A DNA stretch of 64,000 bases from an uncultured Clostridia bacterium (lineage in GTDB: Bacteria > Bacillota > Clostridia > Oscillospirales > Acutalibacteraceae), in contig CAMVEX010000003.1 of the NCBI GenBank assembly GCA_947166625.1, positions 62,001-126,000 on the forward strand, written 5' to 3'. The position numbers and the translations under genes were made by a program. Every line of letters starts with the position of its first letter. Position 1 is the first letter of the stretch. The notes under the pieces were generated by a model. That model was given only the letters and a program-made list of their open reading frames with translations. It was not told the DNA's origin and made no database searches. This document shows, piece after piece, positions 1 to 8,949 of this stretch.

Positions 1-30
1 CCTGACCCGCGCGGGGGGCTTTTTTCGGAT
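1..30 (+). terminator. Right arm of a terminator, cut by the window edge
   Basis: A GC-rich segment (CCCGCGCGGGGGG) followed by CTTTTTT looks like the 3' part of a rho-independent terminator for a gene lying upstream of the window. The left arm is incomplete, so this is only probable. Confidence 0.4.
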
Positions 31-60
31 TTGCCCTGCGCGGCGGCAATATGATATAAT
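31..60 (+). promoter_or_regulatory. Sigma-A-like promoter for the LytS-type kinase
   Basis: TTGCCC at 31-36 and a perfect TATAAT at 55-60 are separated by 18 bp and lie 23-32 bp before the possible starts of the kinase gene. It comes directly after the terminator tail, as expected for a new transcription unit. Confidence 0.6.
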
Positions 61-92
61 TATCTGCGATTAAAACAGAAAGCGTGAGAATT

Positions 93-1601
93 ATGAAGCA
101 TGGCGACTGCCGTAAGAGCGAAACCGACATCACCCGCGAGAGACTGATAAAGGCACTTTTTGAAACATACGAATGCCTCTATGATATTGACGCCGAAACA
201 TTTGAATACAAATGCTATTATGAGAGCAATTCATTCAGCGAGCTTGAAATAAAAAACAGCGGCGATAATTTTTTTGAGGAAGTTAAGGCGAATATACCTA
301 AAACGATATATTCGCAGGATAGGAAATATGTGTCTGATATGCTGTCCCGTGAAAAGATAGCCGCCGATCTTAAAGAGGGAGAATACTATTCTTTTGTTTA
401 CAGACTGATGATCAACGGCCGGCCCGTCTATCATAAAATCAGGGCTATCAAGGAGCGCATTGGCGACAGAGAGCATATCCTGCTCGGGGTCCGCAATGTT
501 GACGAAACCTTGCGGCAGGAAAAGGCGCATGCGGACGCTCTCGAATCCATGTATCAAAAAGAGAGAAACCACCTCAAGGCAGTGCTTTCAAGCGCAGCCG
601 GCTATCTTGAGATAAATCTGACCCGCGACAAAATAATGGAGGCGTCGGTCGATTTCCTCGGTGATTATTTATCGGGCTCCGATGAACTCCCTCTTGCCCG
701 TGGAATGAATTACAGCGATTTTGAAAGGCTGATGTGTCAGATCCCGGTCACGGAAAACGCGGAGAAATATTCGCTGGTCAGCGACCGCAATTATCTTACG
801 GAATGCTTTGAAAGCGGTGAAATGAGAGCTTCGGTATATTTTTCCCTCAGATCTGCGGACGGCTCGGAGCAGCCTTTCAGAAAGGTGTATTTCCTGTATA
901 AAGACAGCGCTTCGGGCGATATTTTTTCATTTTGCGTCATTTATGATCTTACCGAGCATCAGAAGAAGGAAAAAGAATTCAAAGCCCTTGAAAATGAGCT
1001 GCGAATGAGCAGGATCAGAAATTTTACCAGCCAAATGCAGCCGCATTTCCTCTATAACGCTCTGGGCTCGATCCAGGAAATAATGCTTGAAAACCCGAAT
1101 TACGCGAGCGAGCTGCTCGGAGATTTCACGGTCCATCTGAGGAGCTGCATACGCGCCATGGAAAATGATGACCCCGTTCCCTTTGAGAGAGAGCTCGACA
1201 ATATCAAAGCTTATGTAAATATCGAAAAAATGCGTTTCGGCGACAGGCTCAAGGTGGTTTATGATATAAAAACGATGGATTTTGATATCCTGCTGCTGAG
1301 CATTCAGCCCCTCGTCGAAAACGCGATAAGGCACGGAATATATAAAAAAGGAGCCCTCGGCGGCACCGTGACCGTAAAAACAAAAGAGCGGAAATATGAT
1401 TATTATATCGAGGTCAGGGATGACGGAGTCGGCTTTGATTACGGGGAGGTAATGAGCCGCGGCAAATCGGGCAAAAGCGATTCCGCCGGTCTGAAAAACA
1501 TAATTTTCAGGCTCGATAAAGTGATGAATGCCAAGGTAGAGATAATGAGCGCCCCCGGCAGCGGAACGAAAGTTGCCGTCAGCATACCGAAAGGAGAATG
1601 A
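93..1601 (+). CDS. LytS/YesM-type sensor histidine kinase, no clear membrane segment
   Basis: Sensor kinase of the His_kinase/HATPase class. The phospho-acceptor block QPHFLYNAL lies near residue 317, and the ATPase domain follows with an N box (QPLVENAIRHG, about residue 404) and a G1-type DDGVGFD motif. The first 290 residues resemble two PAS-like folds (for example YSFVYRLMINGRPVYHK). No hydrophobic helix is obvious, so it is probably a cytosolic sensor, unlike most YesM proteins. An in-frame GTG at 84 is the alternative start; ATG at 93 is preferred, but neither has a strong ribosome site. The response regulator gene starts one base after its stop, so the two form one operon. The ligand is unknown. 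Confidence 0.85.
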   Translation: MKHGDCRKSETDITRERLIKALFETYECLYDIDAETFEYKCYYESNSFSELEIKNSGDNFFEEVKANIPKTIYSQDRKYVSDMLSREKIAADLKEGEYYSFVYRLMINGRPVYHKIRAIKERIGDREHILLGVRNVDETLRQEKAHADALESMYQKERNHLKAVLSSAAGYLEINLTRDKIMEASVDFLGDYLSGSDELPLARGMNYSDFERLMCQIPVTENAEKYSLVSDRNYLTECFESGEMRASVYFSLRSADGSEQPFRKVYFLYKDSASGDIFSFCVIYDLTEHQKKEKEFKALENELRMSRIRNFTSQMQPHFLYNALGSIQEIMLENPNYASELLGDFTVHLRSCIRAMENDDPVPFERELDNIKAYVNIEKMRFGDRLKVVYDIKTMDFDILLLSIQPLVENAIRHGIYKKGALGGTVTVKTKERKYDYYIEVRDDGVGFDYGEVMSRGKSGKSDSAGLKNIIFRLDKVMNAKVEIMSAPGSGTKVAVSIPKGE

Positions 1602-1602
1602 T

Positions 1603-2382
1603 ATGAGAGCGATAATCGTTGATGACGAGCCTTTAATGGTAAAAAAATTTTTGAGATTAAGCTCCGGAATAGAAGATCTTGAGATCATCGGTGAATACAC
1701 ATCGGCTGAGGAGGCTCTCAAAGGCTGCGCTGAAACAGCCCCGGATATTGCCTTTCTCGATGTTGAGATGCCGGTGATGAACGGCATGGAGCTCGCGAAA
1801 AAACTGCGCGAGATAAGAAAAGACATAATGATAGTCTTTATTTCGGCTTATGACAAATATATCTGGGATTCCAATAAAATCGGCGGAGATTATTACATAA
1901 TCAAACCCTATAAGGAGGAGACCCTCCGGACGGTAATGGATAAAATGCGGCTCATCGCCCATCGCCAGAGGAAGAATATTCAGATAATCACATTCGGCAA
2001 ATTCAGCGTGATGAAGGACGGAGCGCCCGTGCCCCTTACCGGCAAGGCGAAGGAGATACTCGCGGCGGTCGTCACAAACGCAGGCAAAGAGATAAGCAAC
2101 GCGGATATTTATTCTCTCCTCTGGGAGGACAGACCCTACAGCAACGATAAAATGACCGTGTATTATAACGCTCTGCGCAGGCTCAAAAAGGCTCTTAAAT
2201 CGGCGGGGATCTCCGATCTGCTCATATCGACTCCCCACGGGCAGATGGTCAATACAGGTCTTTTTGACTGCGACTATTATGAATGGCTGAATAATAAAAA
2301 ATACCCCCTTATGAATGTCCGCGAATGGTTTTTGAGCGAATATTCATGGGGAGAATACATTCTGGGCGAAATGCTCGATTGA
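1603..2382 (+). CDS. Response regulator with SARP/BTAD-like output domain
   Basis: An N-terminal receiver domain (VDDEP acidic pocket; phospho-Asp in AFLDVEMPVMNG near residue 54; Lys in IKPY near 103) is followed by a winged-helix region from about residue 125 (ITFGKFSVMKDG, then LLWEDRPY and ALRRLKKAL). This region resembles the trans_reg_C/BTAD output of SARP regulators rather than the LytTR output that usually pairs with LytS kinases. ATG at 1603 follows AAAGGAG at about 1590-1596; a longer frame reaching upstream overlaps the kinase and is not needed. It is the likely partner of the preceding kinase. Targets are unknown; the downstream genes are candidates by position only. Confidence 0.85.
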   Translation: MRAIIVDDEPLMVKKFLRLSSGIEDLEIIGEYTSAEEALKGCAETAPDIAFLDVEMPVMNGMELAKKLREIRKDIMIVFISAYDKYIWDSNKIGGDYYIIKPYKEETLRTVMDKMRLIAHRQRKNIQIITFGKFSVMKDGAPVPLTGKAKEILAAVVTNAGKEISNADIYSLLWEDRPYSNDKMTVYYNALRRLKKALKSAGISDLLISTPHGQMVNTGLFDCDYYEWLNNKKYPLMNVREWFLSEYSWGEYILGEMLD

Positions 2383-2423
2383 CAAAACGACCGCAAAAAA
2401 ACTTTGAGCCGGAGGTAACAGCT

Positions 2424-2753
2424 ATGTTTTGCGAAAAATGCAGCGCAGTCTTTGAATCCGATATATGTCCGTTTTGCGGGGACGAAAACACCCGGCATCC
2501 GTATCCCGACGACCTCTGCTTTCTCATAGAAAAAAACTATGTTATGGCGGGTATGCTCGGGGACATATTGACACAGAATAACATTTCGTTTATGATAAAA
2601 AATGTATTGGGAGCCGGGATGGCGTTAAAGGTGGGTCCGATGGCTGAGAGAGTACGCGTTTATATTCCGTATAAATATTATCAAAGCGCAAAGGATATCG
2701 CCGATACGCTGTTTGCGGGTCATGCGGCGCAAGGCGAAGAAAACGAGAAATAA
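2424..2753 (+). CDS. Small zinc-ribbon protein, DUF2007-like
   Basis: A 109-residue protein with an N-terminal CxxC...CxxC zinc ribbon (FCEKCSAVF, then CPFCGDEN), followed by a region that resembles small DUF2007-type signal-transducing domains (LGDILTQNNISFMIKN...AERVRVYIPYKYYQSAKDI). The start at 2424 has the ribosome site GGAGGTAACAGCT. It follows the response regulator by about 40 bp in the same direction and is probably co-transcribed. The function is not known. Confidence 0.7.
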   Translation: MFCEKCSAVFESDICPFCGDENTRHPYPDDLCFLIEKNYVMAGMLGDILTQNNISFMIKNVLGAGMALKVGPMAERVRVYIPYKYYQSAKDIADTLFAGHAAQGEENEK

Positions 2754-2798
2754 AAAATGATTGTAAATAGTGAATTGTTAATAACGGAAGAAGATATA

Positions 2799-3110
2799 AT
2801 GGGATTGATAATTGTCGGCTGTATTTCTCTGATGTTGCTGATTATTTCCCTGATTCTTTTGAGAGGAAAAGGCGCCGGGCTGATCGCCGGATATAATACA
2901 TCAGGTAATAAAGAAGAATTTGACAGTGAGGCACTGTGCAAATTTGTCGGTAAAATACTGCTGCCGATTGCTTTGCTGTCACCGTCGGTGGCTGTCGGAG
3001 GCATTTATAAAATCCCTGCAATTACTGTAGCGTACTCTTTGATTGTAACAGCACTTGTCATTTTTGCGTTGATCTACGCTAATACGGGTAACCGTTTTAA
3101 GAAACAGTAG
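2799..3110 (+). CDS. DUF3784 family small membrane protein
   Basis: A 103-residue protein with three hydrophobic segments (residues about 1-22, 48-65 and 72-95) and the DUF3784 signature GKGAGLIAGYNT...EEFDSEALCKF near residues 25-50. ATG at 2799 is preferred over ATG at 2757 because the signature and first membrane helix begin immediately and GGAAGA lies upstream. Function unknown; such proteins are common in Firmicutes. Its stop overlaps a possible GTG start of the next gene. Confidence 0.75.
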   Translation: MGLIIVGCISLMLLIISLILLRGKGAGLIAGYNTSGNKEEFDSEALCKFVGKILLPIALLSPSVAVGGIYKIPAITVAYSLIVTALVIFALIYANTGNRFKKQ

Positions 3111-3118
3111 TGAGAAAT

Positions 3119-4354
3119 ATGAAAATCGAGTATCATATCGAAAAAGAGCGGGAAGGGCAATATTTCACGATCCCGTTTGATGTTCCCGAAAATGTTATTA
3201 AAATCACGGTGCGCTATGATTATTACCGCCCGACCAAAGGCCTTTTATCCGATCTTAAGCCCTCAAACTGTATTGATATAGGGCTTTCGGATGAGAGCGG
3301 GAAGTTTCTCGGCTGGTCGGGAAGCGCTCACAGTGAAATAAGCGTCGGGGAGTTCACCTCCTCCGACGGATATCTTACGCAAAAAATAAATCCCGGCAGG
3401 TGGGGGATTCTTGCCGGAGCTTATCATGTTGAGGATAAGGGTGTAAAAGTCACATATAATATTGATTTTGAGTATGAGGGCGAAAAACTGTTTTTCGGCG
3501 ACCTTCATATTCACACAAGGGCCTCCGACGGAGTGTTTGACGCCTCCGAAATCGGAAATCTCGCTAAGAAAAGCGGGCTTGATTTTGTCGCGCTTGCAAA
3601 TCATAACAATTACGCCGAAAATCTGCACCTGCCCTCGATCAACGGCGTTACCTTTATTCCCGCGGTCGAATGGACTCACTATAACGGCCATATGAATTTT
3701 TTCGGCGTGCCGGCTCCGTTCGGTGATTCATTCATCGCAAACAATAAAGAGGAAATGAATTCGGTCATCTCTGACGCGCGTTCTCTCGGCGCAGTTATAT
3801 CGGTCAATCATCCGAAATGCAGTTTCTGCCCGTATAAATGGGGTGACGACGATGCTTTTGAAATGGTCGAAATCTGGAACGGTCCCATGCGGCCGACAAA
3901 TATCAGAGGCATCGCTTACTGGACGGAACTTCTCAAAAACGGCAAGAAGCTTCCGGCTGCCGGCGGCAGTGATTTTCATAAGCCCGGTCCTCTCGTCAGA
4001 TTCGCAAATCCCGTCACCGGGGTATATGCTCCTTGTCAGAGCGCCGAATCTTTGCTTGAAAACATACGAAAAGGACATTGTTTTGTTTCCGAGTCGGTAA
4101 ACGGCCCCCGCATTCTGCTCAAATACGGTGAGTCCCGTATGGGTGACACGGCTGTATATGACCCCGAAACCCCTCTTGAAATTGAAGTTGAAAGCAAATA
4201 TTCGGTTAAAACCGTCCTTGTTACGGATAAAGGCGAGAGAGAAGTTAAAGAAAACACGGTAAAAATTGAAAAGACAAAATTTGCATATATCAAGATTTTC
4301 AAAAAATACGGCAAAAAAATCCGCGCGGTATCAAACCCGATATATTTTGGTTAG
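3119..4354 (+). CDS. PHP-domain metal-dependent phosphoesterase (CehA/McbA-like)
   Basis: The PHP metal-binding motifs are visible in order: GDLHIHTRASDG (about residue 128), ALANHNNY, PAVEWTHYNGH, SVNHPKC and GGSDFHKP (about residue 284). They are preceded by a roughly 120-residue beta-rich domain and followed by a short beta-rich tail. This matches CehA/McbA-like metallohydrolases, which act on phosphoesters or related bonds. GTG at 3110 is an alternative start that overlaps the preceding stop. The gene lies directly upstream of a sugar-type transporter and a YdjC deacetylase, which suggests a role in using a modified glycan or glycoside; that link is inference. Confidence 0.8.
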   Translation: MKIEYHIEKEREGQYFTIPFDVPENVIKITVRYDYYRPTKGLLSDLKPSNCIDIGLSDESGKFLGWSGSAHSEISVGEFTSSDGYLTQKINPGRWGILAGAYHVEDKGVKVTYNIDFEYEGEKLFFGDLHIHTRASDGVFDASEIGNLAKKSGLDFVALANHNNYAENLHLPSINGVTFIPAVEWTHYNGHMNFFGVPAPFGDSFIANNKEEMNSVISDARSLGAVISVNHPKCSFCPYKWGDDDAFEMVEIWNGPMRPTNIRGIAYWTELLKNGKKLPAAGGSDFHKPGPLVRFANPVTGVYAPCQSAESLLENIRKGHCFVSESVNGPRILLKYGESRMGDTAVYDPETPLEIEVESKYSVKTVLVTDKGEREVKENTVKIEKTKFAYIKIFKKYGKKIRAVSNPIYFG

Positions 4355-4365
4355 GAGGAGAGAAA

Positions 4366-5688
4366 ATGGCGCCTGATAATTCACTCGCCAAGACTGTTAA
4401 ACCGGCAAGATACGGTTTCGCGATGTTCGGCACTTCCATCCCCATCAATATGTTCAAATCTTTTGCGGCGATCTTTTATGTGGATATGCTCGGGCTGGAT
4501 ATGAAGAAGTATTCGCTCGTTCTCTTTATCTACACATTCGTTGACGCGATCGATAACCCCGTTTACGGCTTCCTCTCGGACCGCACACGGACAAAATGGG
4601 GCAGAAGGCGCCCGTGGCTGCTCATCGGCACTCCGCTGCTCGTGCTGTTCTTTATCCTGTTTTACTGCACGCCGGAGTTTATCCGGAATGACACCGGCAG
4701 GCTGTTTGTTTATATGCTGCTGATGTATATTCTCACGGGTACGCTCGATTCGCTTGTAAACGCCAACTACGGCGCGCTTTTCCCCGAGCTTTTCAAAAAG
4801 GATGAAGAGAGAGCCAAAACCAACGGCTTCCGCCAGATATGTCAGCTTTTCGCTATGGCGATAAGCATTGCTCTTACCCCGATGATTACCGAAAAAATCG
4901 GCTATCGTACAACTGCAATAGTTTACGGCGCAGTTGCGCTTGCCGTGATGATGTATTGCTTCTGGGGATGCCGTGAGCCGGAGCTGATAGATGAAGAGGT
5001 CGAAAAGCCCAAGCTTTTCAGCAGTATTTTTGCCCTGATAACCAACCCGAAATTCTGGATTTACGGCTTCTGCGGCGCTTTTTATTCGGCAGCGTTTTCT
5101 CTTATTTCCCAGGCAATCCCGTTTTATGTCAAATATACGCTCAAAAAGGGCGGCTCCACTACAACGATCATGCTCGGAACCGTTTTGGCAGTAGCGGTTA
5201 TCGGCATTGTTATCTGGTCAAATATTGTCAGGAAATGGGATATTATGAAAGTCTGGCGTTCGGGCTTCATTATTATGGCTGTTTCATTTATCCCGCTTTA
5301 TTTTGTCAATTCATTCTCCGGCGCAGTCGCCATAGCCTGCATAGTCGGCTTCGGCGTTGCCGCCTGCCTTGTGACGATGGACTGTATCGGCGCAAAGATA
5401 GTTGACGATGATTTCCGCCGCCACGGGATCAAGAGGGAAGGGATCATTTCAAGTCTCGTCGGAGTTATGAACCGTCTTAACGGGCTTTATACTTCGCTGG
5501 CATTCTACTTTGTGTCAACGCAATTCGGCTTTGTAAACGGCGATGATCCCGGCACGGATCCGGCTTTGGCGTCAAGAGCTTTGCTTTGCGTATTCCCGGC
5601 CGCGGCAATGGTTATCGCCTCTGTCATATCATTCTTCCTTCACTTTAACGGAAAAGATGAAAAAGTATCTGATAATCAATGCCGATGA
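4366..5688 (+). CDS. GPH-family (MelB-like) sugar:cation symporter
   Basis: A 440-residue protein with about twelve hydrophobic helices and the MelB-type features of the glycoside-pentoside-hexuronide family, including FVDAIDNPVYGFLSDRTRTKWGRRRPW in the loop between helices 2 and 3, where Asp residues take part in cation and sugar binding. The length fits the family. The start has an ideal site (GGAGGAGAGAAA). The gene sits 11 bp after the PHP gene and its end overlaps the deacetylase gene by 32 bp, so the three are an operon. The substrate cannot be read from sequence; an amidated or acetylated saccharide is possible given the deacetylase. Confidence 0.85.
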   Translation: MAPDNSLAKTVKPARYGFAMFGTSIPINMFKSFAAIFYVDMLGLDMKKYSLVLFIYTFVDAIDNPVYGFLSDRTRTKWGRRRPWLLIGTPLLVLFFILFYCTPEFIRNDTGRLFVYMLLMYILTGTLDSLVNANYGALFPELFKKDEERAKTNGFRQICQLFAMAISIALTPMITEKIGYRTTAIVYGAVALAVMMYCFWGCREPELIDEEVEKPKLFSSIFALITNPKFWIYGFCGAFYSAAFSLISQAIPFYVKYTLKKGGSTTTIMLGTVLAVAVIGIVIWSNIVRKWDIMKVWRSGFIIMAVSFIPLYFVNSFSGAVAIACIVGFGVAACLVTMDCIGAKIVDDDFRRHGIKREGIISSLVGVMNRLNGLYTSLAFYFVSTQFGFVNGDDPGTDPALASRALLCVFPAAAMVIASVISFFLHFNGKDEKVSDNQCR

Positions 5689-6505
5689 TTTCGGCTATAA
5701 TAAACAGCAGAATGAAGCGATAAAAGAGCTGCTCTCAAAGAAACTGATCACCTCAACCTCCGTTCTCGCCGTTGCTCCCGCATTTGGAGACGCCGCCCGG
5801 TGGCTTAAAGATAATAAAATCTCCGCAGGAGTGCATCTTGCAATAAATTCAGACAGCGAAAAAAATCCGTGGCTGAGTATAACCGGTAACGCTCACCTGG
5901 GCAGAGGCGGCGCATTATATCATAATTCAAAGGATATTACCCTGCACGCAACTCATAAAACGGTCAGGGATGAACTTGAGGCTCAATACGGTAAAATGAT
6001 CGAAGCGGGCGTCGAGGTCGATCACGCCGATAATCACAGCGGCACGCTCTACGGCATAAATCTGCGCCGATTTTACAATGACGCTTATGATTTTTGCCGC
6101 GCTCATAATCTGCCGTACCGTTTCCCGAAAACTCCCGGCTTTATTGAGCGGCAGCTCGGTAAAACTCCCCCTCGGATAATACTGAAGCTCCACAAAATGC
6201 TTGTAAATAAAGGGGAAAAACACGGCGTCAGACTCATTGATGACCTGATTTCCAATCCGTGGAATATGGACAGGATCGGAAACTATGAAACTCTGCGCAA
6301 GTGGTATCTTGATTCGCTTGACGGCTGCGCCGGAGGCGTAACCGAGATGTTTCTGCATCCCGCTATACCGGTCAGCGATGAAAAAACAGAGTGGACCAAG
6401 AGAGTTTTTGAATATGAGCTTTTGAAAAGCGGAGATATATTGCAAAAAGCTCACGAAAAGAATATTGAAGTTGTCACTTGGAAATTTTTAAATCATTCTG
6501 TATGA
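5657..6505 (+). CDS. YdjC/ChbG-family carbohydrate deacetylase
   Basis: ChbG/YdjC proteins remove N-acetyl groups from chito-oligosaccharides using a divalent metal. Motifs present are NADDFGYN near the N terminus (metal Asp), HLAINSD, DHADNHSG (about residue 121; metal His residues) and FLHPAIP. The ATG at 5657 lies inside the 3' end of the transporter gene, after ACGGAAAAG. A longer frame starting further upstream would only add transporter-overlapping sequence with no domain. Its place with the PHP protein and symporter supports breakdown of an imported acetylated saccharide. Confidence 0.85.
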   Translation: MKKYLIINADDFGYNKQQNEAIKELLSKKLITSTSVLAVAPAFGDAARWLKDNKISAGVHLAINSDSEKNPWLSITGNAHLGRGGALYHNSKDITLHATHKTVRDELEAQYGKMIEAGVEVDHADNHSGTLYGINLRRFYNDAYDFCRAHNLPYRFPKTPGFIERQLGKTPPRIILKLHKMLVNKGEKHGVRLIDDLISNPWNMDRIGNYETLRKWYLDSLDGCAGGVTEMFLHPAIPVSDEKTEWTKRVFEYELLKSGDILQKAHEKNIEVVTWKFLNHSV

Positions 6506-6545
6506 AAAGGGAAAATGGTTATAGCAAACAATTATCGGAAAACAT

Positions 6546-7088
6546 TTACAGCGCCCTTACACGTGAATGATACTTCACGGGCACGGATTTTGTAAGCCAA
6601 ACGCCGTTTTTTGAGATATAAAACTTATATCCGTCTTTGTGCATCTGAGCGGCGTTAATTGTATAAATTATCGGCGTGCCGTGGCGCTGCCCTACCTTCA
6701 GGGCGGTTTCTTCATCGGAAGAGAGATGGACATAAAGCCTTGATTTCGGGATAAGCCCTTTTTCTTCGATTGACGCTTTATACTTGACGGCAGTACCGTG
6801 GTAGAGGATCGACGGCGGTTCTTTTTCCTCAAGCTCAACATCCACGGGGATTGAGTGGCCCTGGTTTGCTCTTATGAGAGTTTTGTCTTCGTTGAATGAA
6901 TAGCGCTGTTTATCATCGGTCGCAACGATTTCTTCGAGCATTGCCATATCAAAGGGCTGTCGCTTTGCAATGCCTTTTATGAGTTCGTCAACATTTGCCC
7001 AGCCGTGCTCATCAAGCGTAATGCCTATTGCTTCAGGCTTGTGGCGCAATATCAGAGCAATGAATTTACTTGTTGTTTCAAAGGACAT
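6546..7088 (-). CDS. kptA: RNA 2'-phosphotransferase KptA/Tpt1
   Basis: A 180-residue KptA/Tpt1 protein. The family transfers an internal RNA 2'-phosphate to NAD+, giving ADP-ribose 1'',2''-cyclic phosphate and nicotinamide. Visible motifs are SKFIALILRHKPE and DEHGWANVDEL (N-terminal lobe) and LYHGTAVKY, YVHLSSDEETALKVGQRHG and the C-terminal FYISKNGVWLT (NAD-binding lobe). Bacterial KptA has no known tRNA-splicing substrate and is often found with RNA-repair or ADP-ribose genes. It is the last gene of the minus-strand island, 22 bp after the HD protein gene. Start supported by GGTGAG upstream. Confidence 0.93.
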   Translation of the reverse strand: MSFETTSKFIALILRHKPEAIGITLDEHGWANVDELIKGIAKRQPFDMAMLEEIVATDDKQRYSFNEDKTLIRANQGHSIPVDVELEEKEPPSILYHGTAVKYKASIEEKGLIPKSRLYVHLSSDEETALKVGQRHGTPIIYTINAAQMHKDGYKFYISKNGVWLTKSVPVKYHSRVRAL

Positions 7089-7110
7089 TATCGCTCACCG
7101 CTTTTCATAT

Positions 7111-8307
7111 TTACTCAAAATATCCTTTATACTTTATCTCATATTTGCTTTCAGGGAACAGATATGCGTGCAAATCCACGAAATAGTCGTCGGTCATACC
7201 GGCGATATAATCGACGACGATCTGATCCGGCTCGGCCGATTCGTATGGAGCTCTGCGCTCGTAGTGAGCTTTATTCACATATTCAATATGGTGGGTGAAT
7301 ATCGGCGAGGCGGTGTTTCCGGCGAGCAGGTCTGCGAGAAGTTTATCATAGAGTTCCGTCATCATCGGGCGGATTGACGAATCAATTTGCGCCTGAACGG
7401 TTTTATTCTTGTAAATCAAATCGTAATTCTCGGCTTTTGCGCGTTTAAGCGCCTCAAAATGCGCGCCATCAAGCTTTATATACGGCCTGCCGTAGCTGTT
7501 TTCGATGATATTCACCACAAGATTATTGATAAGCTCGGCGTTGATTGAGCCGATTGCTCCGCTCTCGAATTTGTCGGGGGCGGTTATTTTTGCGCGCTCG
7601 GCATCCTGCCTGTCTTTGCCGAGATATGCGATAATATCCGAGATGCGCACAACGCAGCCCTCGAGCGTTGACGGGATAAGCTTTTTCACATTTTCTTTGT
7701 CAAGGTAACAAGCCTCAATCATACGGTCGAATTCCTCAAAACTCTCAAGCGGCGCCGGACGGTATTCGCCGAGCTCAATTTCGCCGTCGTGGGCGGCGAT
7801 CCCGCAGAGGGTCTGCAAAGAAATATTGTAGGGATAAATGCCGTCCAGCACGCGCACGGAATGGATATTGTGGCTGAAATGCCGCTTCGCGTGAGAAAAA
7901 TACAGTTCATCGAGGATTTTTTCGCCCGCGTGGCCGAAGGGCGTGTGGCCTATATCATGGCCGAGGGCGATCGCCTCGATCAGATCGGGATTGAGATTCA
8001 GCGCCTTGCCTATTGTGCGGGCAATGCGCGAGACGAGCTGAACGTGAAGCGATCGGCGGCTGATATCGTCATTTTTATAGAAGGAAAACACCTGCGTTTT
8101 ATCCGCATAGCGGTTGTAAAACGGGCAGTGGATAATCTTGTCGCAATCGCGCACAAAAGCCGTGCGGATGATATCCGCCTTATCCTTACCGGGATTCCTG
8201 CGGATAACCTTCGCCTCATCAAACGCCAAAGAGGCGAAGGAGCCCTCCGCCTTTTCGGTGATTATTCTCTTTTCCGTTTTGGGGGTTAATTTTTCATAGG
8301 TTGGCAT
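7111..8307 (-). CDS. dGTPase-like HD-domain nucleotide triphosphohydrolase
   Basis: A 398-residue HD protein related to deoxyguanosinetriphosphate triphosphohydrolases. Motifs are FVRDCDKIIHCPFYNRYADKTQVF near the N terminus, then a metal-binding His in RRSLHVQLV and the HD pair in ALGHDIGHTPFGHAGE (about residue 115), with a further His/Asp in AAHDGE and ISDIIAYLGKD. It differs from the second, more standard dGTPase at 61.8-62.8 kb, which sits beside dnaG. A second copy inside an accessory island fits the known anti-phage role of some dNTPases, but that role is inference here. Start supported by AGGTGATACC. Confidence 0.85.
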   Translation of the reverse strand: MPTYEKLTPKTEKRIITEKAEGSFASLAFDEAKVIRRNPGKDKADIIRTAFVRDCDKIIHCPFYNRYADKTQVFSFYKNDDISRRSLHVQLVSRIARTIGKALNLNPDLIEAIALGHDIGHTPFGHAGEKILDELYFSHAKRHFSHNIHSVRVLDGIYPYNISLQTLCGIAAHDGEIELGEYRPAPLESFEEFDRMIEACYLDKENVKKLIPSTLEGCVVRISDIIAYLGKDRQDAERAKITAPDKFESGAIGSINAELINNLVVNIIENSYGRPYIKLDGAHFEALKRAKAENYDLIYKNKTVQAQIDSSIRPMMTELYDKLLADLLAGNTASPIFTHHIEYVNKAHYERRAPYESAEPDQIVVDYIAGMTDDYFVDLHAYLFPESKYEIKYKGYFE

Positions 8308-8328
8308 GGTATCACCTGTTTCGTTTTA

Positions 8329-8949
8329 TCAAATATTAATTCTAGGAGAAAAAATCGGGTGATGAATTTCATAAAATTTAACATTATTATCATCATAAAA
8401 AGCCTTATACTCTTTCTTTGCGCTATAAGGAAGCCCGTCTATTTTAACAGCCGTTTGATTTAGACTTTTAATTATTTTATATATTTTTGAACAAACAAAT
8501 ACTATTTCAGGTTTAGACTGTTCTATTATTTTTGTAACTCTTTTATGTACTTCTTTCTCATCATTGATTAAATTTTTATATATTTTGCTTTCAGATGTTC
8601 CTCCTCCTAAAGGATTTATATTTGCATATGCGCATTTATCAAGTTCATTATCACTACAGCCAACGGCTTTCAACATCTCTTTAAACCTGTTTTGATATGT
8701 ACTGTCGGTTTTTGTTTTTCCATCTGTTCCAGCAATACAGTCTAAAAACCAGGCCTTATTATTCTCAGAGATAATATCAAGTTTTTTTCTGTTTCCGGCA
8801 TCTTCGCCTGCATCAGGCTCCTTCATTATAAACAGGATTCCATTATAATTGCTCTTTTCAGGCATATAAGTGATAAGATATCTATAATCATTTTTATCAA
8901 GATGGTAAATTGGATCTCGGTTTTTATCGTTCATAACAAGTATCCTCAT
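8329..8949 (-). CDS. Hypothetical protein, possible uracil-DNA-glycosylase fold
   Basis: A 206-residue protein not confidently recognised. The layout weakly resembles the uracil-DNA glycosylase superfamily: a hydrophobic strand ending in FIMKEPDAGED, a YANINPLGGG block, a strand PEIVFVCSKIY and a late IHHPIFSPR motif, which could match the catalytic and intercalation loops. The coding sequence is more A/T-rich than its neighbours, hinting at different ancestry. Its ATG overlaps the stop of the preceding phosphatase gene (ATGA); a second ATG at 8934 is also possible. Fold assignment is tentative. Confidence 0.5.
   Translation of the reverse strand: MRILVMNDKNRDPIYHLDKNDYRYLITYMPEKSNYNGILFIMKEPDAGEDAGNRKKLDIISENNKAWFLDCIAGTDGKTKTDSTYQNRFKEMLKAVGCSDNELDKCAYANINPLGGGTSESKIYKNLINDEKEVHKRVTKIIEQSKPEIVFVCSKIYKIIKSLNQTAVKIDGLPYSAKKEYKAFYDDNNVKFYEIHHPIFSPRINI

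Noticed and set aside
927-1826. A 299-codon open frame on the minus strand opposite the first kinase and regulator
   Set aside because: It spans two recognised genes in antisense and shows no domain or ribosome site.
6506-6545. Search for an attachment-site repeat at the island borders (6.5 and 22.45 kb)
   Set aside because: No direct repeat, tRNA gene or integrase was seen, so integration as a mobile element cannot be supported.
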